A stretch of 64,000 bases of DNA from Caballeronia sordidicola (lineage in GTDB: Bacteria; Pseudomonadota; Gammaproteobacteria; Burkholderiales; Burkholderiaceae). The translations under genes were made by a program, and so were the position numbers. A model generated the notes under the pieces. The model saw only the letters and a list, made by a program, of their open reading frames with translations. It had not been told where the DNA came from and ran no database searches. Positions 26,800 to 36,251 of this stretch are shown here, in pieces; position 1 is the stretch's first letter, and each line of letters starts with the position of its first letter. The stretch is taken from NCBI RefSeq assembly GCF_001544455.2, contig NZ_FCOC02000023.1, forward strand, positions 34,170 to 98,169. Direction: 5' to 3'.

Positions 26800-27576
26800 T
26801 CACGCCTTGCCAGTCGTTTTAAGCGAAAAAGGCGCAGTGTTTTTTCGCAAACGTTTGGCACAAGGTCCGGGTCACTCCGTCTCCATCCCGGCTGATCTGC
26901 CCCAACCGCCATGATGTTCGCCACAGCACGTTCGAGTACGGCCACGCGGAACAAGAACGCAACATTTTTCAGTTCGCCGCACTGCGCGTGCGCAATTCAT
27001 TGCACAGTCAACCTACGCATAGGCGTGAGCCGCATCAGCAGGCGCCGGCGGGCTGCAGGACGAGCTCCGCGCTCGTCGCACCGGTTCGATGGAACAGATT
27101 CGCATCATTTTTAAAACGCCCGACGAATGCCCTGTCTGTAGGGGGTTATCCCCCTCGAGTTGCGCCCGTTTCGACAGGCATTAAATCCGCAACACGCCTC
27201 TGACAAGGCATTCGGCAGACAAAATCCATCCGCGATATTCATCGTACGGTTCCCGCTAGCGCTCCGCGCTAATGTTCAGAAGTGAAACATAAATCTTTTT
27301 CGGTCCTGTGTGCGCTGCGGCATATCCAGGCCGGTTCCATGCGGGCATTGGCTTTCAGGCCTCGTGGCACGGTCCTCGCTAAATATGTGGTGCAGCACCT
27401 GCTACTGTCGAAAAAGCCGGAAAGGCAAAGCAAGTAAAACGATGGTGACGGGGACTGCTTACGGGGCTGGCCGCTTTATGTTCCAGATGGATGCCAATAG
27501 ATGCATCCACGGAACGTAAAGCTGGCTGGAATAAAAAGTACGGCGCACAGCGCAAAAAATAAAAGAGAAGACCATC
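26800..27576. other. Intergenic region with possible terminator and stem-loop
   Basis: About 780 bases. GCGAAAAA (near 26822) and TTTTTTCGC (to 26849) form a hairpin with a U-rich arm, a plausible end for the operon. AGGGGG-TTAT-CCCCCT (27140-27155) is a perfect short stem-loop of unknown role. No gene-like frame is supported. The promoter of the Crp-type gene must lie in the right part. Confidence 0.45.
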
Positions 27577-28308
27577 ATGTTGACGCTTCAATCTGACCTG
27601 CACGGCAATCATTTGTTGGGCGCGCTTCCGGCGCATGAATGGCAAGCGCTTACGCCGCACCTGGAACTCGTGCAATTGCGTACGGATCAGTTGCTTTGTG
27701 ATTCGGGACAGAAAATTCACTTCGTGTATTTCCCGACGACCGCCATCATCTCGCTGCTTCACACGATGGAAGACGGCGGCTCAGCCGAAATAGCAGCAAT
27801 CGGACGTGAAGGCATGACGGGCGTTCCGGTGCTGACGGGCGGCGACACCATGCCCACGCGTGTTCAGGTTCAGTGCTCCGGGTTCGCTTACCGCATGAGC
27901 GCCAGCGCCTTGCGCGAGCAATTCAATCGTTCTGATTTCCTGCGCCGCCTGATGCTGCTGTACATGCAAGCGCTGTTGACGCAAGTGGCACAGACCGCTG
28001 CGTGCAACCGTCATCATTCGCTGAGCAAGCAATTGTGCCGTTGGCTCTTGATCGAGATCGACTGCACGTCGACGAATAATCTGCAGATCACGCAGCAGAT
28101 GATTGCAGACATGCTCGGTGTGCGTCGCGAAGGTGTGACGGAAGCGGCGGGAAAGCTTCATGACGCGGGCCTGATTCACCACAGCCGCGGTTGCATCAAG
28201 GTGCTCGATCGGGCGGGTCTGGAAGCGCGCGCATGCGAATGCTACGGCATCGTCAAACGCGAGTTTGACCGCATGCTGCCGCGTATGCGCCAGACCGAAG
28301 AAGTTTGA
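27577..28308 (+). CDS. Crp/Fnr-family transcriptional regulator
   Basis: 243 residues; AGAGAAG lies 6-7 bases before the ATG. An N-terminal cyclic-nucleotide-type beta roll (residues ~15-125: QLLCDSGQKIHFVYFPTTAI, IGREGMTGVPVLTGG) is followed by a long dimer helix and a C-terminal winged helix (ITQQMIADMLGVRREGVTEA). The nucleotide pocket (classical GELA / RTAxV) is not conserved and no Cys cluster for an Fe-S centre is seen, so the signal is unknown. Many close relatives in Burkholderia are annotated only as Crp/Fnr family. It appears monocistronic. Confidence 0.88.
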   Translation: MLTLQSDLHGNHLLGALPAHEWQALTPHLELVQLRTDQLLCDSGQKIHFVYFPTTAIISLLHTMEDGGSAEIAAIGREGMTGVPVLTGGDTMPTRVQVQCSGFAYRMSASALREQFNRSDFLRRLMLLYMQALLTQVAQTAACNRHHSLSKQLCRWLLIEIDCTSTNNLQITQQMIADMLGVRREGVTEAAGKLHDAGLIHHSRGCIKVLDRAGLEARACECYGIVKREFDRMLPRMRQTEEV

Positions 28309-28353
28309 TGAGCGTGTTTTGGAAAAACGATGAGCAACAACGTGTGACGCTGG

Positions 28354-28593
28354 TTATCGCGATGTGTTGAGGGGTCCACCAACGCGATAACGGCGACTTG
28401 CAAGTACTTCACTTAATTCCAGTTCAGCGGCTTCTGCATCTCCGGACTCGGCTAACGCTCGAGCCATCTCGAAAGCTTCGCGCTCCGCTTCATTCGTCGG
28501 CCGCAATTGTTCAAGCATGGCTTCAATGCGGGAGTGTGCTGTTCGAAAGGTCGTCGATGGCTGTTGTTCAGACAAAGTGAAACGTGTTTGCAT
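28354..28593 (-). CDS. Small helical acidic protein of unknown function
   Basis: 79 residues starting MQTRFTLSEQQPSTTFRTAH, with a heavily Glu/Ala-rich amphipathic region (EREAFEMARALAESGDAEAA). An AGGACG site precedes the ATG at 28593. Soluble and cytoplasmic by composition. It converges with the Crp-type gene. Family not recognised. Confidence 0.55.
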   Translation of the reverse strand: MQTRFTLSEQQPSTTFRTAHSRIEAMLEQLRPTNEAEREAFEMARALAESGDAEAAELELSEVLASRRYRVGGPLNTSR

Positions 28594-28660
28594 GGCGCGT
28601 CCTGTCTGAAAAGTTCAGTGCTAGGGTTTTTACTAACCTTAGCACACGACATTTATTTTT

Positions 28661-28731
28661 GGCGGTGTCAGGTTGCGCGACTGGTCGTATAAGATTAAGC
28701 GATGAAGAAATCGAAATCGCTCTATCACGGT
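28661..28731 (+). mobile_element. IS6-family left-end fragment, copy 1
   Basis: GGCGGTGTCAGGTTGCGCGA, then the first ten codons of an IS6-type transposase (MKKSKSLYHG), closely matching the start of the copy at 29286. Homology stops after the GGT codon at 28731. The fragment supplies a start codon to the frame that follows. Confidence 0.75.
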
Positions 28732-28944
28732 GGCGCGAATCTGCTTTCGCGTGCGCTGCGCCGGGTTGTGGCGATGAACTGGACCGAGTACATCTCGCAG
28801 TTCCGGCTGCTCACGCTCGAAGTCGAGCAGCTCGGACCGGCGACAGTCGCGATCGACGCGCATGGCAACAGTCTCTATACGCAGCTTCACGAGCAAGCTA
28901 CGGCGCGGATGCCGGGCATTGTCGATACGCTCGGGCATCTCTGA
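28732..28944 (+). pseudogene. C-terminal fragment of an unidentified protein, fused to the IS6 start
   Basis: The frame from the IS6 remnant (ATG 28702) runs through NLLSRALRRVVAMNWTEYIS into LGPATVAIDAHGNSLYTQLH and ends ARMPGIVDTLGHL. The second part looks like the C-terminus of a real enzyme or binding protein, but I cannot name the family. As it stands it would yield an 80-residue chimera of no likely function. Confidence 0.45.
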
Positions 28945-29023
28945 TCGTTGCTCGCTGACTGCTCAAACGGTCAGCGAGAGTGAATTTACAATGGACTCCG
29001 AAAGAGCGAAGAGCGGGCTCAGT

Positions 29024-29285
29024 TCAGGGACGGGACGAGAGCAACGCCGGCTCGCTGTCGGGGCTGGCAACGACCATGACGCGAGCCAGGCCCCACGCGC
29101 ATACCGACAACGCGCAGGTGATAGCGGCCAGCGCCAGCAGGCCGTCTTCGACATGTCCGGTGCGCTGACTGATCCATCCGATCAGCACGGGACTTGCGTA
29201 GCCGCTAAGGTTGCCGATGGTCGCCATCAGCGCGATCGCCGCGCCGGCGGCGGTACCGCTCAGCAACGTGCCGGGGATCACCCAG
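29024..29285 (-). pseudogene. C-terminal remnant of an MFS transporter (ACS-like)
   Basis: Reads W-VIPGTLLSGTAAGAAIALMA, then TIGNLSGYASPVLIGWISQR, then GLLALAAITCALSVCAWGLA. These are the last three helices of an anion:cation-symporter-type MFS protein. The N-terminal nine helices are missing: the frame is cut at the left edge of the IS6 fragment at 29286. Confidence 0.75.
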
Positions 29286-29543
29286 GGCGTTGTCAGGTTG
29301 GAGAGCCGGTCACGTAAGATGGCGTGATGAAGAACTCAAAATCGCTCTATCACGGTCACCGTTTTCCGGCTGAAGTCATCAGTTGCGCCGTGCGCTGGTA
29401 TTTCCGCTTCCAGTTGAGCCTGCGCGACATTGAGGAGGTACTCTTTGAGCGCGGTGTGATCGTGACTTACGAGACGATCCGATGCTGGTGCGATAAATTT
29501 GGCAAGGGCTTTGCCCACCGGGTGAAAGCAGCGCGACGCAAAC
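29286..29543 (+). mobile_element. IS6-family transposase N-terminal fragment, copy 2
   Basis: The left end GGCGTTGTCAGGTTGG is followed by ATG 29324-29329 and MKNSKSLYHGHRFPAEVISC, AVRWYFRFQLSLRDIEEVLF, ERGVIVTYETIRCWCDKFGK, to AARRKL. This is the DNA-binding N-terminus of an IS6/IS26-type transposase (normally ~230 residues). The DDE catalytic domain is gone and unrelated codons follow to 29668. Not functional. Confidence 0.85.
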
Positions 29544-29687
29544 TAGAGGTAGCACATGGCACCCTCGAACTGGTGCTATTCAAAGAGGAGCGGCCTGATG
29601 TTGCCGGCCCCGCGAAGGCAGTGCGGATATACGAGTTATCAGCATTGCAATCCAAAGCCGGCATCTAACGCACGGCGTCGAGCGCGG

Positions 29688-30014
29688 CTAGTGGCTGATC
29701 ATCCACGGCCGGCCGGCCGCCGAGCGCGGGGCCTCCTGTGCCCCGACCGCACGCGGCAGTTTGATCTTGCTCGAACAACACCCGCAACCCGCGCCGTGCG
29801 CGGGCGAGCGCATCGGTTCATGTGCTGCACGTTCATTTACGGCATGCGCGGAACGCGTCGCGACCGAGAGCGACGACAACAGCGGGGCGCTGCGGATCAC
29901 GCGCATGGCATCGGCTTCGCATACGGGACAGCTAGCAGGCGCGTCGCGCCGGGCTATGGAGCGCATTGCGTCGAAGGGACCACAGTGTGCGCATTCGAAT
30001 TCATAGGTCGGCAT
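29688..30014 (-). CDS. fmdB: FmdB-type zinc-ribbon protein
   Basis: 108 residues. The N-terminus MPTYEFECAHCGPFDAMRSI with CPVCEADAM forms the FmdB zinc ribbon (two CxxC pairs); the rest is Ala/Arg-rich and includes GAGCGCCSS. FmdB was named as a regulator in the formamide operon of Methylophilus; small ribbon proteins of this type also occur elsewhere. It lies last in the amide operon, 76 bases after the formamidase gene, with GAGGA before its start. Confidence 0.85.
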   Translation of the reverse strand: MPTYEFECAHCGPFDAMRSIARRDAPASCPVCEADAMRVIRSAPLLSSLSVATRSAHAVNERAAHEPMRSPAHGAGCGCCSSKIKLPRAVGAQEAPRSAAGRPWMISH

Positions 30015-30090
30015 ACGACGTCCTCGTTCGACGCGGTCCGGGCCTTGTGCCGGGGCCGCTCATGGCTATGACTTTGACCATGCCTATGCG

Positions 30091-31323
30091 CTAGACGCGA
30101 TCAAGCGACAAAGGCAGATCGACTCCGCTCGTGATGTGCTTGACAGGGCCTGAGGCGTTCGGGCTGATATCGAAGTTGAAGATTTGAGTTGGCAACCATA
30201 GCGTGGCGCATGCGTTGGGAATGTCGACTACGCCGCTTATGTGCCCCTGGACCGGCGCGGTCCCGAGAATCGAATACGCTTGCGCCCGCGAATAGCCGAA
30301 CTTCGTCATGTATTCAATGGCGTTCAAGCAGGCCTGCCGGTATGCCACATGCACATCGAGGTAATGCTGCTGACCGGCTTCATCGACGGAAATGCCTTCG
30401 AAAATGAGGTAATCGTTGTAGTGCGGCGTGATCGGGCTCGGCTTGAAAATCGGATTCCTGATGCCGTACTTCGCCATGCCGCCCTTGATCAAATCCACTT
30501 TCATATGGACCCAGCCGGCCATTTCGATCGCGCCGCAGAATGTTATCTCGCCATCGCCCTGGCTGAAGTGCAAGTCGCCAACAGACAAGCCCGCGCCGTC
30601 CACGTACACCGGGAAGTAGATTTTGGAACCGCGCGACAGGTCCTTGATATCGCAGTTGCCGCCGTGTTCGCGCGGCGGCACCGTGCGCGCTCCCGTGGCG
30701 GCGGCCGTATCGCGCGCGGCGCCCTGGAGTTTGCCCATGTGCGCGGTCGGCGCGAACGGCGCATTGGCGAGCGGCGGCACGCGATCGGGCTGCGTCGCGA
30801 TGAACCCAATCTCGCGGTCGTTCCATGTTTCAAGCAGCTTCGGATCGGGGAGGCAGCCGATCAGACCAGGATGAATCAGTCCTGCAAAACTTACGCCTGG
30901 AATGTGACGCGAATCGGTGAAAAGGCCGTGAAAATCCCAGATGCTTTTCTGCGCATAGGGGAAATGTTCCGTGAGAAAACCGCCGCCGTTCTGCTTCGAA
31001 AAGAAGCCGTTGAATCCCCACTGGCGTTCTGCTTTCGTGCCGATATCGAGCAGGTCCACAACCAGCAGATCGCCCGGCTCGGCGCCATGAACGCCGACAG
31101 GTCCGGAAAGAAAATGAACGATTGACAAGTCAATGTCACGTACGTCATCGGCGGAATCGTCGTTCTTGATAAAACCGCCGGTCCAGTCATAGGTCTCCAG
31201 TACGAAGTCGTCGCCGGGCTTGACCCAGCATGCCATCGGAATGTCGGGGTGCCAGCGGTTGTGGACCTGCTCGTTGTCGTAGGCGGATTGCTCGAGGTCG
31301 ACTTTGATGAGAGTGTCGGGCAT
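30091..31323 (-). CDS. fmdA: Formamidase (FmdA/AmdA family)
   Basis: 410 residues from ATG 31323, with GAGGAG upstream (a longer frame to 31473 is not needed). Starts MPDTLIKVDLEQSAYDNEQV. The family blocks are HNRWHPDIPM, GDDFVLETYDWTGG, SGPVGVHGAEPGDLLVVDLL, GRNCD-like HGGNCDIKDLSRGSKIYFPV, and FSQGDGEITFCGAIEMAGW. It hydrolyses formamide (and short amides) to formate and ammonia in the cytoplasm. It directly follows the urea/amide ABC transporter genes, which supply its substrate. Confidence 0.93.
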   Translation of the reverse strand: MPDTLIKVDLEQSAYDNEQVHNRWHPDIPMACWVKPGDDFVLETYDWTGGFIKNDDSADDVRDIDLSIVHFLSGPVGVHGAEPGDLLVVDLLDIGTKAERQWGFNGFFSKQNGGGFLTEHFPYAQKSIWDFHGLFTDSRHIPGVSFAGLIHPGLIGCLPDPKLLETWNDREIGFIATQPDRVPPLANAPFAPTAHMGKLQGAARDTAAATGARTVPPREHGGNCDIKDLSRGSKIYFPVYVDGAGLSVGDLHFSQGDGEITFCGAIEMAGWVHMKVDLIKGGMAKYGIRNPIFKPSPITPHYNDYLIFEGISVDEAGQQHYLDVHVAYRQACLNAIEYMTKFGYSRAQAYSILGTAPVQGHISGVVDIPNACATLWLPTQIFNFDISPNASGPVKHITSGVDLPLSLDRV

Positions 31324-31369
31324 GTGAATCTCCTCTATGAATACCGGCTGCACCGGCGAATGAATGAGC

Positions 31370-32059
31370 TCAGACCGACAGGAACTGACGGATGCGGGTG
31401 GTATCGATGGCATTGCGCGGACTCTCGTGAACCAGCCGTCCGCCTTCGATAACGAACAACCGGTCCGCGACATCCATTGCGAAACTCAGGACCTGTTCGG
31501 AAACAACAATGGTGATTTCGCGCAGCTTGCGGATCTCGTGCAACGCGCGCGCAATGTCCTTGATGACGGACGGCTGGATGCCTTCGGTGGGTTCGTCGAG
31601 CAGCAGCACCTTGGGTTCGCTCACGAGCGCCCGGGCAATGGCCAACTGCTGTTGCTGCCCGCCTGAGAGATTGCCGCCCTTGCGGTTGCGCATTTCGTAG
31701 AGAACAGGGAAGAGGGCGTAGATTTCATCTGGAATCCTACGGGATTTGACCTGCTCCATGCCGGTGCGAATATTCTCCTCTACACTCAGCGATGAAAATA
31801 TCTGCCGGCCCTGAGGTACATACGCAAGTCCCTTTGCCACACGGCGGAAGCTTTCATCCTTCGATACATCCTTGCCATCCAGCTCAATTGCGCCACCTTT
31901 CACAGGCAGCACGCCCATCAGCGCCTTGAACAAGGTGGTTTTCCCCATGCCATTGCGCCCCATGATCGCCACAATCTCGTTGCGGGCCGCATCGAACGAG
32001 ACGCCATGCAGCGCCTCGCTTTGTCCGTAGCTCACGAACACATCCTTTACCTGCAGCAT
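31370..32059 (-). CDS. urtE: Urea/short-amide ABC transporter ATP-binding protein
   Basis: 229 residues from ATG 32059 (GAGGAGG upstream). Walker A GRNGMGKTTL, signature LSGGQQQQLAIARAL, Walker B LLLDEPTEGIQPSV, and the switch His replaced by Gln (VVSEQVLSF), as in UrtE/LivF-type subunits. One of the two ATPases powering the UrtBC permease. Its start lies 13 bases after the urtD stop. Confidence 0.92.
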   Translation of the reverse strand: MLQVKDVFVSYGQSEALHGVSFDAARNEIVAIMGRNGMGKTTLFKALMGVLPVKGGAIELDGKDVSKDESFRRVAKGLAYVPQGRQIFSSLSVEENIRTGMEQVKSRRIPDEIYALFPVLYEMRNRKGGNLSGGQQQQLAIARALVSEPKVLLLDEPTEGIQPSVIKDIARALHEIRKLREITIVVSEQVLSFAMDVADRLFVIEGGRLVHESPRNAIDTTRIRQFLSV

Positions 32060-32072
32060 GGCCGTCGCCTCC

Positions 32073-32819
32073 TCAATGTCCGAGATACACGTCAATCACA
32101 CGCGGGTCGTTCTGCACCTGGTCCATCGGACCTTCGGCGAGGATCTTTCCCTGATGCATCACGGTGACCTTGTGCGCGATCCGCGCGACGAATTCCATGT
32201 CGTGTTCGATGACGATCATCGAACGGTTCTGGCAGATCTTGATAAGCAGCTCGGCGGTGATTTCCCGTTCGCGAACGCTCATTCCGGCGATGGGTTCGTC
32301 GAGCATCAACAACTCCGGGTCCTGCATCAGCAACATGCCGATCTCGAGCCATTGCTTTTGTCCGTGCGAAAGCAAGCCGGCTTCGGTAGGCAGCAGTGCG
32401 GCGAGACCAATCTCTTCGGCGACTTCCTGTACTCGTTCGCGAACCTCGGCGGTACAGCGGAACGCAAGCGCACCGAACACGCCGCGGCCACGCGGAAACG
32501 ACACCTCCAGGTTCTGGAACACGCTCAGGTTTTCATAGATGGACGGCGTCTGGAACTTGCGCCCGATTCCCGAACGGACGATGCGAAACTCGGCCATTGA
32601 CGTCATCTCGACATTTTTGAACTTGATCGAACCGCTGCTCGCCGCCGTGCGCCCGCAGATCAGGTCGAGCAAGGTCGTTTTGCCGGCGCCGTTCGGTCCG
32701 ATCACCACACGAAGTTCGCCCCGGTCCACATAGAGGTTCAACGCGTCGATGGCCTTGAAACCATCGAACGAGACGCTCAGGTCTTCGACCGCGAGCAGGA
32801 AGTCTGTATTGCTCATCAC
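32073..32819 (-). CDS. urtD: Urea/short-amide ABC transporter ATP-binding protein
   Basis: 248 residues. Walker A GPNGAGKTTLLDLI, a signature region LSHGQKQWLEIGMLLM (the usual LSGGQ altered to LSHGQ, as is typical of UrtD), Walker B LLMLDEPIAGM and switch His in VIEHDMEFV. Pairs with UrtE. The start overlaps the end of urtC by four bases. Confidence 0.92.
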   Translation of the reverse strand: MMSNTDFLLAVEDLSVSFDGFKAIDALNLYVDRGELRVVIGPNGAGKTTLLDLICGRTAASSGSIKFKNVEMTSMAEFRIVRSGIGRKFQTPSIYENLSVFQNLEVSFPRGRGVFGALAFRCTAEVRERVQEVAEEIGLAALLPTEAGLLSHGQKQWLEIGMLLMQDPELLMLDEPIAGMSVREREITAELLIKICQNRSMIVIEHDMEFVARIAHKVTVMHQGKILAEGPMDQVQNDPRVIDVYLGH

Positions 32820-33985
32820 GGGCTCCCGAGCGTTGAACGGCTGCGACTATTGCGGCCGCCGCGGCGCAAGACCGAGGCTATGCGCGGCTTCACATGCGCG
32901 TCGTACAGCCCTGCTAGGCCATCGGGGAAGGCCATCACCACGCCTATGTAAAGCGCCGCCATGAGGAATAGCCACAGGTTCGGAAAGCTCTCCGAGAAAT
33001 ACGTGCGCCCGAAGTTCACGAGCAGCGTGCCGTACACCGCTCCGACCAGCGACATGCGCCCGCCAACGGCCGCGTAGATCACCATCTCCACCGATGGCAC
33101 GATGCCAACGAACGACGGCGACATGAAGCCGACCTGCAGCGTGAACATCGCGCCACCGATTGCCGAGAGCAGCGCGGCGAGACAGAACGCGAAGACCTTG
33201 AACATGGCGACGTCGTAGCCGGAAAAACGCACGCGGTCTTCCTTGTCGCGCATGGCGAGCAGCAAGGTGCCGAGCTTGCTGGTCTGCACGAGCCGGCAGA
33301 ACAGGATGGCGACCAGCAACAACACCGCGTTCACGAAGTACAGGAAGATCTTCGCGGAATCGGGACGGATGTCCCAGCCCAGCATGGTCTTCAGATCGGT
33401 GATGCCGTTCACGCCGCCCGTATAACCTTGCTGCCCGATGATCAGCACCGAAAGAATCAAAGCGATGGCCTGCGTGATGATCGCGAAATAGACGCCGCCC
33501 ACACGCCGCTTGAACATCGCGAATCCGATCACGAAGGCAAGCGCCGTCGGAACGATCAGCACCGCGGCAATCGCGAACGGCAAATGTTCGAACGGCTTCC
33601 AGAACCACGGCAGCGCCTTGATCTGGTTCCAGTCCATGAAGTCGGGAATGCCGGGCGTCGACTGAATTTTCGTGCTGACGGGGTCCGATGCTTCGAGCTT
33701 GAGAAACATCGCCATGCAGTAGCCGCCGAGCCCGAAGAACACACCTTGGCCGAGGCTCAACACGCCCGCATAGCCCCACGCCATGACAAGCCCGATCGCG
33801 ACGAACGCATACGTCAGGTACTTGCCGACGAGGTTGAGACGAAACACATCGAGCGCGAGCGGCATGACCACAAGCAGCACGAGCGCAAGCAGTACGAAGC
33901 TGCCGAATCCCCTGTAGGCCAGCCAGTCGCGCAAGGCACCCAGACGCGAGGGCGGTGGTGGCGTTGAAGCAGGAATGCGGTTCAT
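32816..33985 (-). CDS. urtC: Urea/short-amide ABC transporter permease
   Basis: 389 residues with a Pro-rich cytoplasmic N-terminus and about nine to ten membrane helices (FVLLALVLLVVMPLALDVF, YAGVLSLGQGVFFGLGGYC). LivM-like, with the loop for the ATPase in RVRFSGYDVAMFKVFAFCLA. Long insert WFWKPFEHLP between helices as in UrtC. Partner of UrtB. Confidence 0.92.
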   Translation of the reverse strand: MNRIPASTPPPPSRLGALRDWLAYRGFGSFVLLALVLLVVMPLALDVFRLNLVGKYLTYAFVAIGLVMAWGYAGVLSLGQGVFFGLGGYCMAMFLKLEASDPVSTKIQSTPGIPDFMDWNQIKALPWFWKPFEHLPFAIAAVLIVPTALAFVIGFAMFKRRVGGVYFAIITQAIALILSVLIIGQQGYTGGVNGITDLKTMLGWDIRPDSAKIFLYFVNAVLLLVAILFCRLVQTSKLGTLLLAMRDKEDRVRFSGYDVAMFKVFAFCLAALLSAIGGAMFTLQVGFMSPSFVGIVPSVEMVIYAAVGGRMSLVGAVYGTLLVNFGRTYFSESFPNLWLFLMAALYIGVVMAFPDGLAGLYDAHVKPRIASVLRRGGRNSRSRSTLGSP

Positions 33986-34022
33986 GGCGAACTCCGATAA
34001 AAGTGGAACAGGTCCAGCGCGC

Positions 34023-34940
34023 TCAGACGCGCCGCACCTTGGACGCGAAAAGACCTTGCGGGCGCGCCATCAGGATCAGCACGACGGCGAGCAGCGTGAT
34101 CACGCGCGCCGACGATCCAGTGAGAAAGAACTCGCTGATGGACTGGGTCTGCGCGATACCGAAGGCCGAAGCCACGGTGCCAAGCAAGCTCGCTGCACCG
34201 CCGAACGTGACAACCAGGAACGAGTCCACGATATACAGCGAACCGCTCGTCGGCCCCGTCGAACCGATGGTCGTGAATGCCGCGCCCGCAACGCCCGCCA
34301 TGCCGCAGCCGATGGCGAATGTGAGGCGGTCGGTGCGTTTTGTATCGATGCCAGCGGCGTTGGCCATCGTCCGGTTGTTGACGGTGGCACGGACCCTCAG
34401 CCCCCATCGCGAGCGATACATCGCCGCCAGCACGCCGCCCGTGAGCAGGATTGCAAGGCACATCACAAACAGGCCGTTGATAGGAATGTCTAGGCCCGGC
34501 ACCGGAGACCACGATCCCATCAGCCAGTCCGGCAACGTCGGACTGACTTCCTTCGGGCCGAAAGTCGAGCGGAACGTCTGCTGCATGCCGAGGCTCAGGC
34601 CCCAGGTGGCGAGCAAGGTGTCGAGCTGGCGTTTGTACAGGTGCCGGATCAGCACCCACTCGACTATCCAGCCGAACACGAAGGCAATGGCAAACGCAGC
34701 GACGATGGCAAGCGGCAGGAACATGTTGGTGGCGACGGCGCCCATCGACTCGGCCCACTTGGAGAACACGTAGACCGTGTACGCACCGATGGTCATGAAC
34801 TCGCCGTGCGCCATGTTGATGACGCCCATCTGTCCGAAGATCACCGCGAGCCCGAGCCCCATCAGCAGCAGCACGCTGAAGAGGCTCAGGCCGGCGAAGC
34901 CTTGCATCAGCGTAATGTTCAACATATCGGTGGCGGACAT
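34023..34940 (-). CDS. urtB: Urea/short-amide ABC transporter permease
   Basis: 305 residues, LivH-like, with eight or so helices (LLLMGLGLAVIFGQMGVINM, the AHGEFMTIGAY signature, and RVRATVNNRTMANAAGIDT at the ATPase contact). Many proteobacterial UrtB proteins carry a long N-terminal exported domain (500 residues or more in total). This short form lacks it, like the fmd-type amide transporters. Confidence 0.92.
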   Translation of the reverse strand: MSATDMLNITLMQGFAGLSLFSVLLLMGLGLAVIFGQMGVINMAHGEFMTIGAYTVYVFSKWAESMGAVATNMFLPLAIVAAFAIAFVFGWIVEWVLIRHLYKRQLDTLLATWGLSLGMQQTFRSTFGPKEVSPTLPDWLMGSWSPVPGLDIPINGLFVMCLAILLTGGVLAAMYRSRWGLRVRATVNNRTMANAAGIDTKRTDRLTFAIGCGMAGVAGAAFTTIGSTGPTSGSLYIVDSFLVVTFGGAASLLGTVASAFGIAQTQSISEFFLTGSSARVITLLAVVLILMARPQGLFASKVRRV

Positions 34941-34976
34941 GACGGGTTCCTTGTAAGGCAGAGTTGAAGCAGGGAC

Positions 34977-36251
34977 TTACTGATAACCCTTCGGGAACGG
35001 ATTCGGCTCGATCAGATCCGGCGACTCCGCGACCACCTTGAATTGCCCGTCGGCCTGCGCCATACCAATGCGCGTGCGGCTCCACAAGTGATGGTTCGGA
35101 TGGATCTTCACGTAGCCTTCGGGCGCGGTTTTCAGTTCGATGCCGGGCGACGCCGCGACCACCTTGTCGACATCGAAACTGCCCGCCTTTTCGACGCCCG
35201 CTTTCCATAGCCACGGCCCGAGGTAGGCCGCCTGCGTGACATCGCCGATCACCGATTTCGGTCCGTATTTCGCCTTGAACGCGGAGACGAAGGCTTTGTT
35301 GTTGGGGTTGTCGAGCGATTCGAAGTACTTCATCGCTGAATAGAAGCCGGCGAAGTTTTCGCCGCCGATGCCGAGCACTTCGTCTTCCGTTACCGAGATG
35401 GTCAGCAGGAATTGTTTGTCGGCGGTGATGCCGGCCGCTTTGAGTTGCTTGTAGAACGCGACGTTCGATCCGCCGACGATGATTGCGTAGATGCAATCGG
35501 GCTTGGCGATCTTGATCTTGTTGATCAGCGAGTTGAAGTTTGTCTGACCGAGCGGGTAATACTCTTCACCGACCACCTTCAAGTGCAGATGGTCCTCTAT
35601 ATGCTTGCGCGCGATCTTGTTCGACGTACGCGGCCAGATGTAGTCCGAGCCAATCAGGAAAAACGACTTCGCTTTTTTCGTCTGGGAAGCCCAGTTGAGC
35701 CCCCACAGAATCTGCTGGGTGGCTTCCTGCCCGGTATAGAAAACGTTCTTCGATTGCTCTAGCCCTTCATAGAACGTCGGGTAATAGAGCAGGCCGTTAT
35801 CGCGTTCGAAAATTGGCAACACGGCTTTTCTCGATGCCGACGTCCAGCAGCCGAACACGCACGCAGCGTGATCGTTTTCCAGCAGCTTCTTCGATTTCTC
35901 GGCGAAAGTCGGCCAGTCGGACGCGCCGTCCTCCTGAATGATCTTGATCTTGCGGCCGAGCACGCCGCCCGCCGCGTTGATCTGGTCGATGGCAAGACGC
36001 TCGGCCTGGATCGAACCCGTCTCGGAGATCGCCATGGTGCCCGTGGCGGAATGCAACTGGCCGACGGTGACTTCAGTATCGGTGACGGCGAGCTTCGTGG
36101 TGTTCACCTGGGCGGTGGACAGCGACTGGCCGAACGCGAAAGCGGGCGCGGCGAGCGCCGGTGCGGCGGCAAGGCCGAGCAGCAGCTTGCGGCGGCGCTG
36201 CGAGATCGCTTCTGTGTTGTCGGCTGCGTCGGGCTGGTCGTCGAAGGGCAT
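34977..36251 (-). CDS. urtA: Urea/short-amide ABC transporter substrate-binding protein
   Basis: 424 residues from ATG 36251, 7 bases after AAGGAG; two earlier ATGs sit on or before that site. The N-terminus has RRRKLLLGLAAAPALAAPAF, a twin-Arg-like/Sec signal. The mature protein is a type-1 periplasmic binding fold: VTVGQLHSATGTMAISETG, INAAGGVLGRKIKIIQEDGA, FGCWTSASRKAVLPIFE, LLYYPTFYEGLEQSKNVFYT. These blocks are the UrtA/FmdD/AmiC group that binds urea and short amides. First gene of the operon; the order urtABCDE-fmdA-fmdB on one strand makes formamide the probable substrate. Confidence 0.93.
   Translation of the reverse strand: MPFDDQPDAADNTEAISQRRRKLLLGLAAAPALAAPAFAFGQSLSTAQVNTTKLAVTDTEVTVGQLHSATGTMAISETGSIQAERLAIDQINAAGGVLGRKIKIIQEDGASDWPTFAEKSKKLLENDHAACVFGCWTSASRKAVLPIFERDNGLLYYPTFYEGLEQSKNVFYTGQEATQQILWGLNWASQTKKAKSFFLIGSDYIWPRTSNKIARKHIEDHLHLKVVGEEYYPLGQTNFNSLINKIKIAKPDCIYAIIVGGSNVAFYKQLKAAGITADKQFLLTISVTEDEVLGIGGENFAGFYSAMKYFESLDNPNNKAFVSAFKAKYGPKSVIGDVTQAAYLGPWLWKAGVEKAGSFDVDKVVAASPGIELKTAPEGYVKIHPNHHLWSRTRIGMAQADGQFKVVAESPDLIEPNPFPKGYQ

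Noticed and set aside
33982..35496. 504-codon minus-strand frame across urtA/urtB
   Set aside because: Arg/His-rich, out of frame with the well-conserved UrtA and UrtB proteins; typical high-GC shadow.
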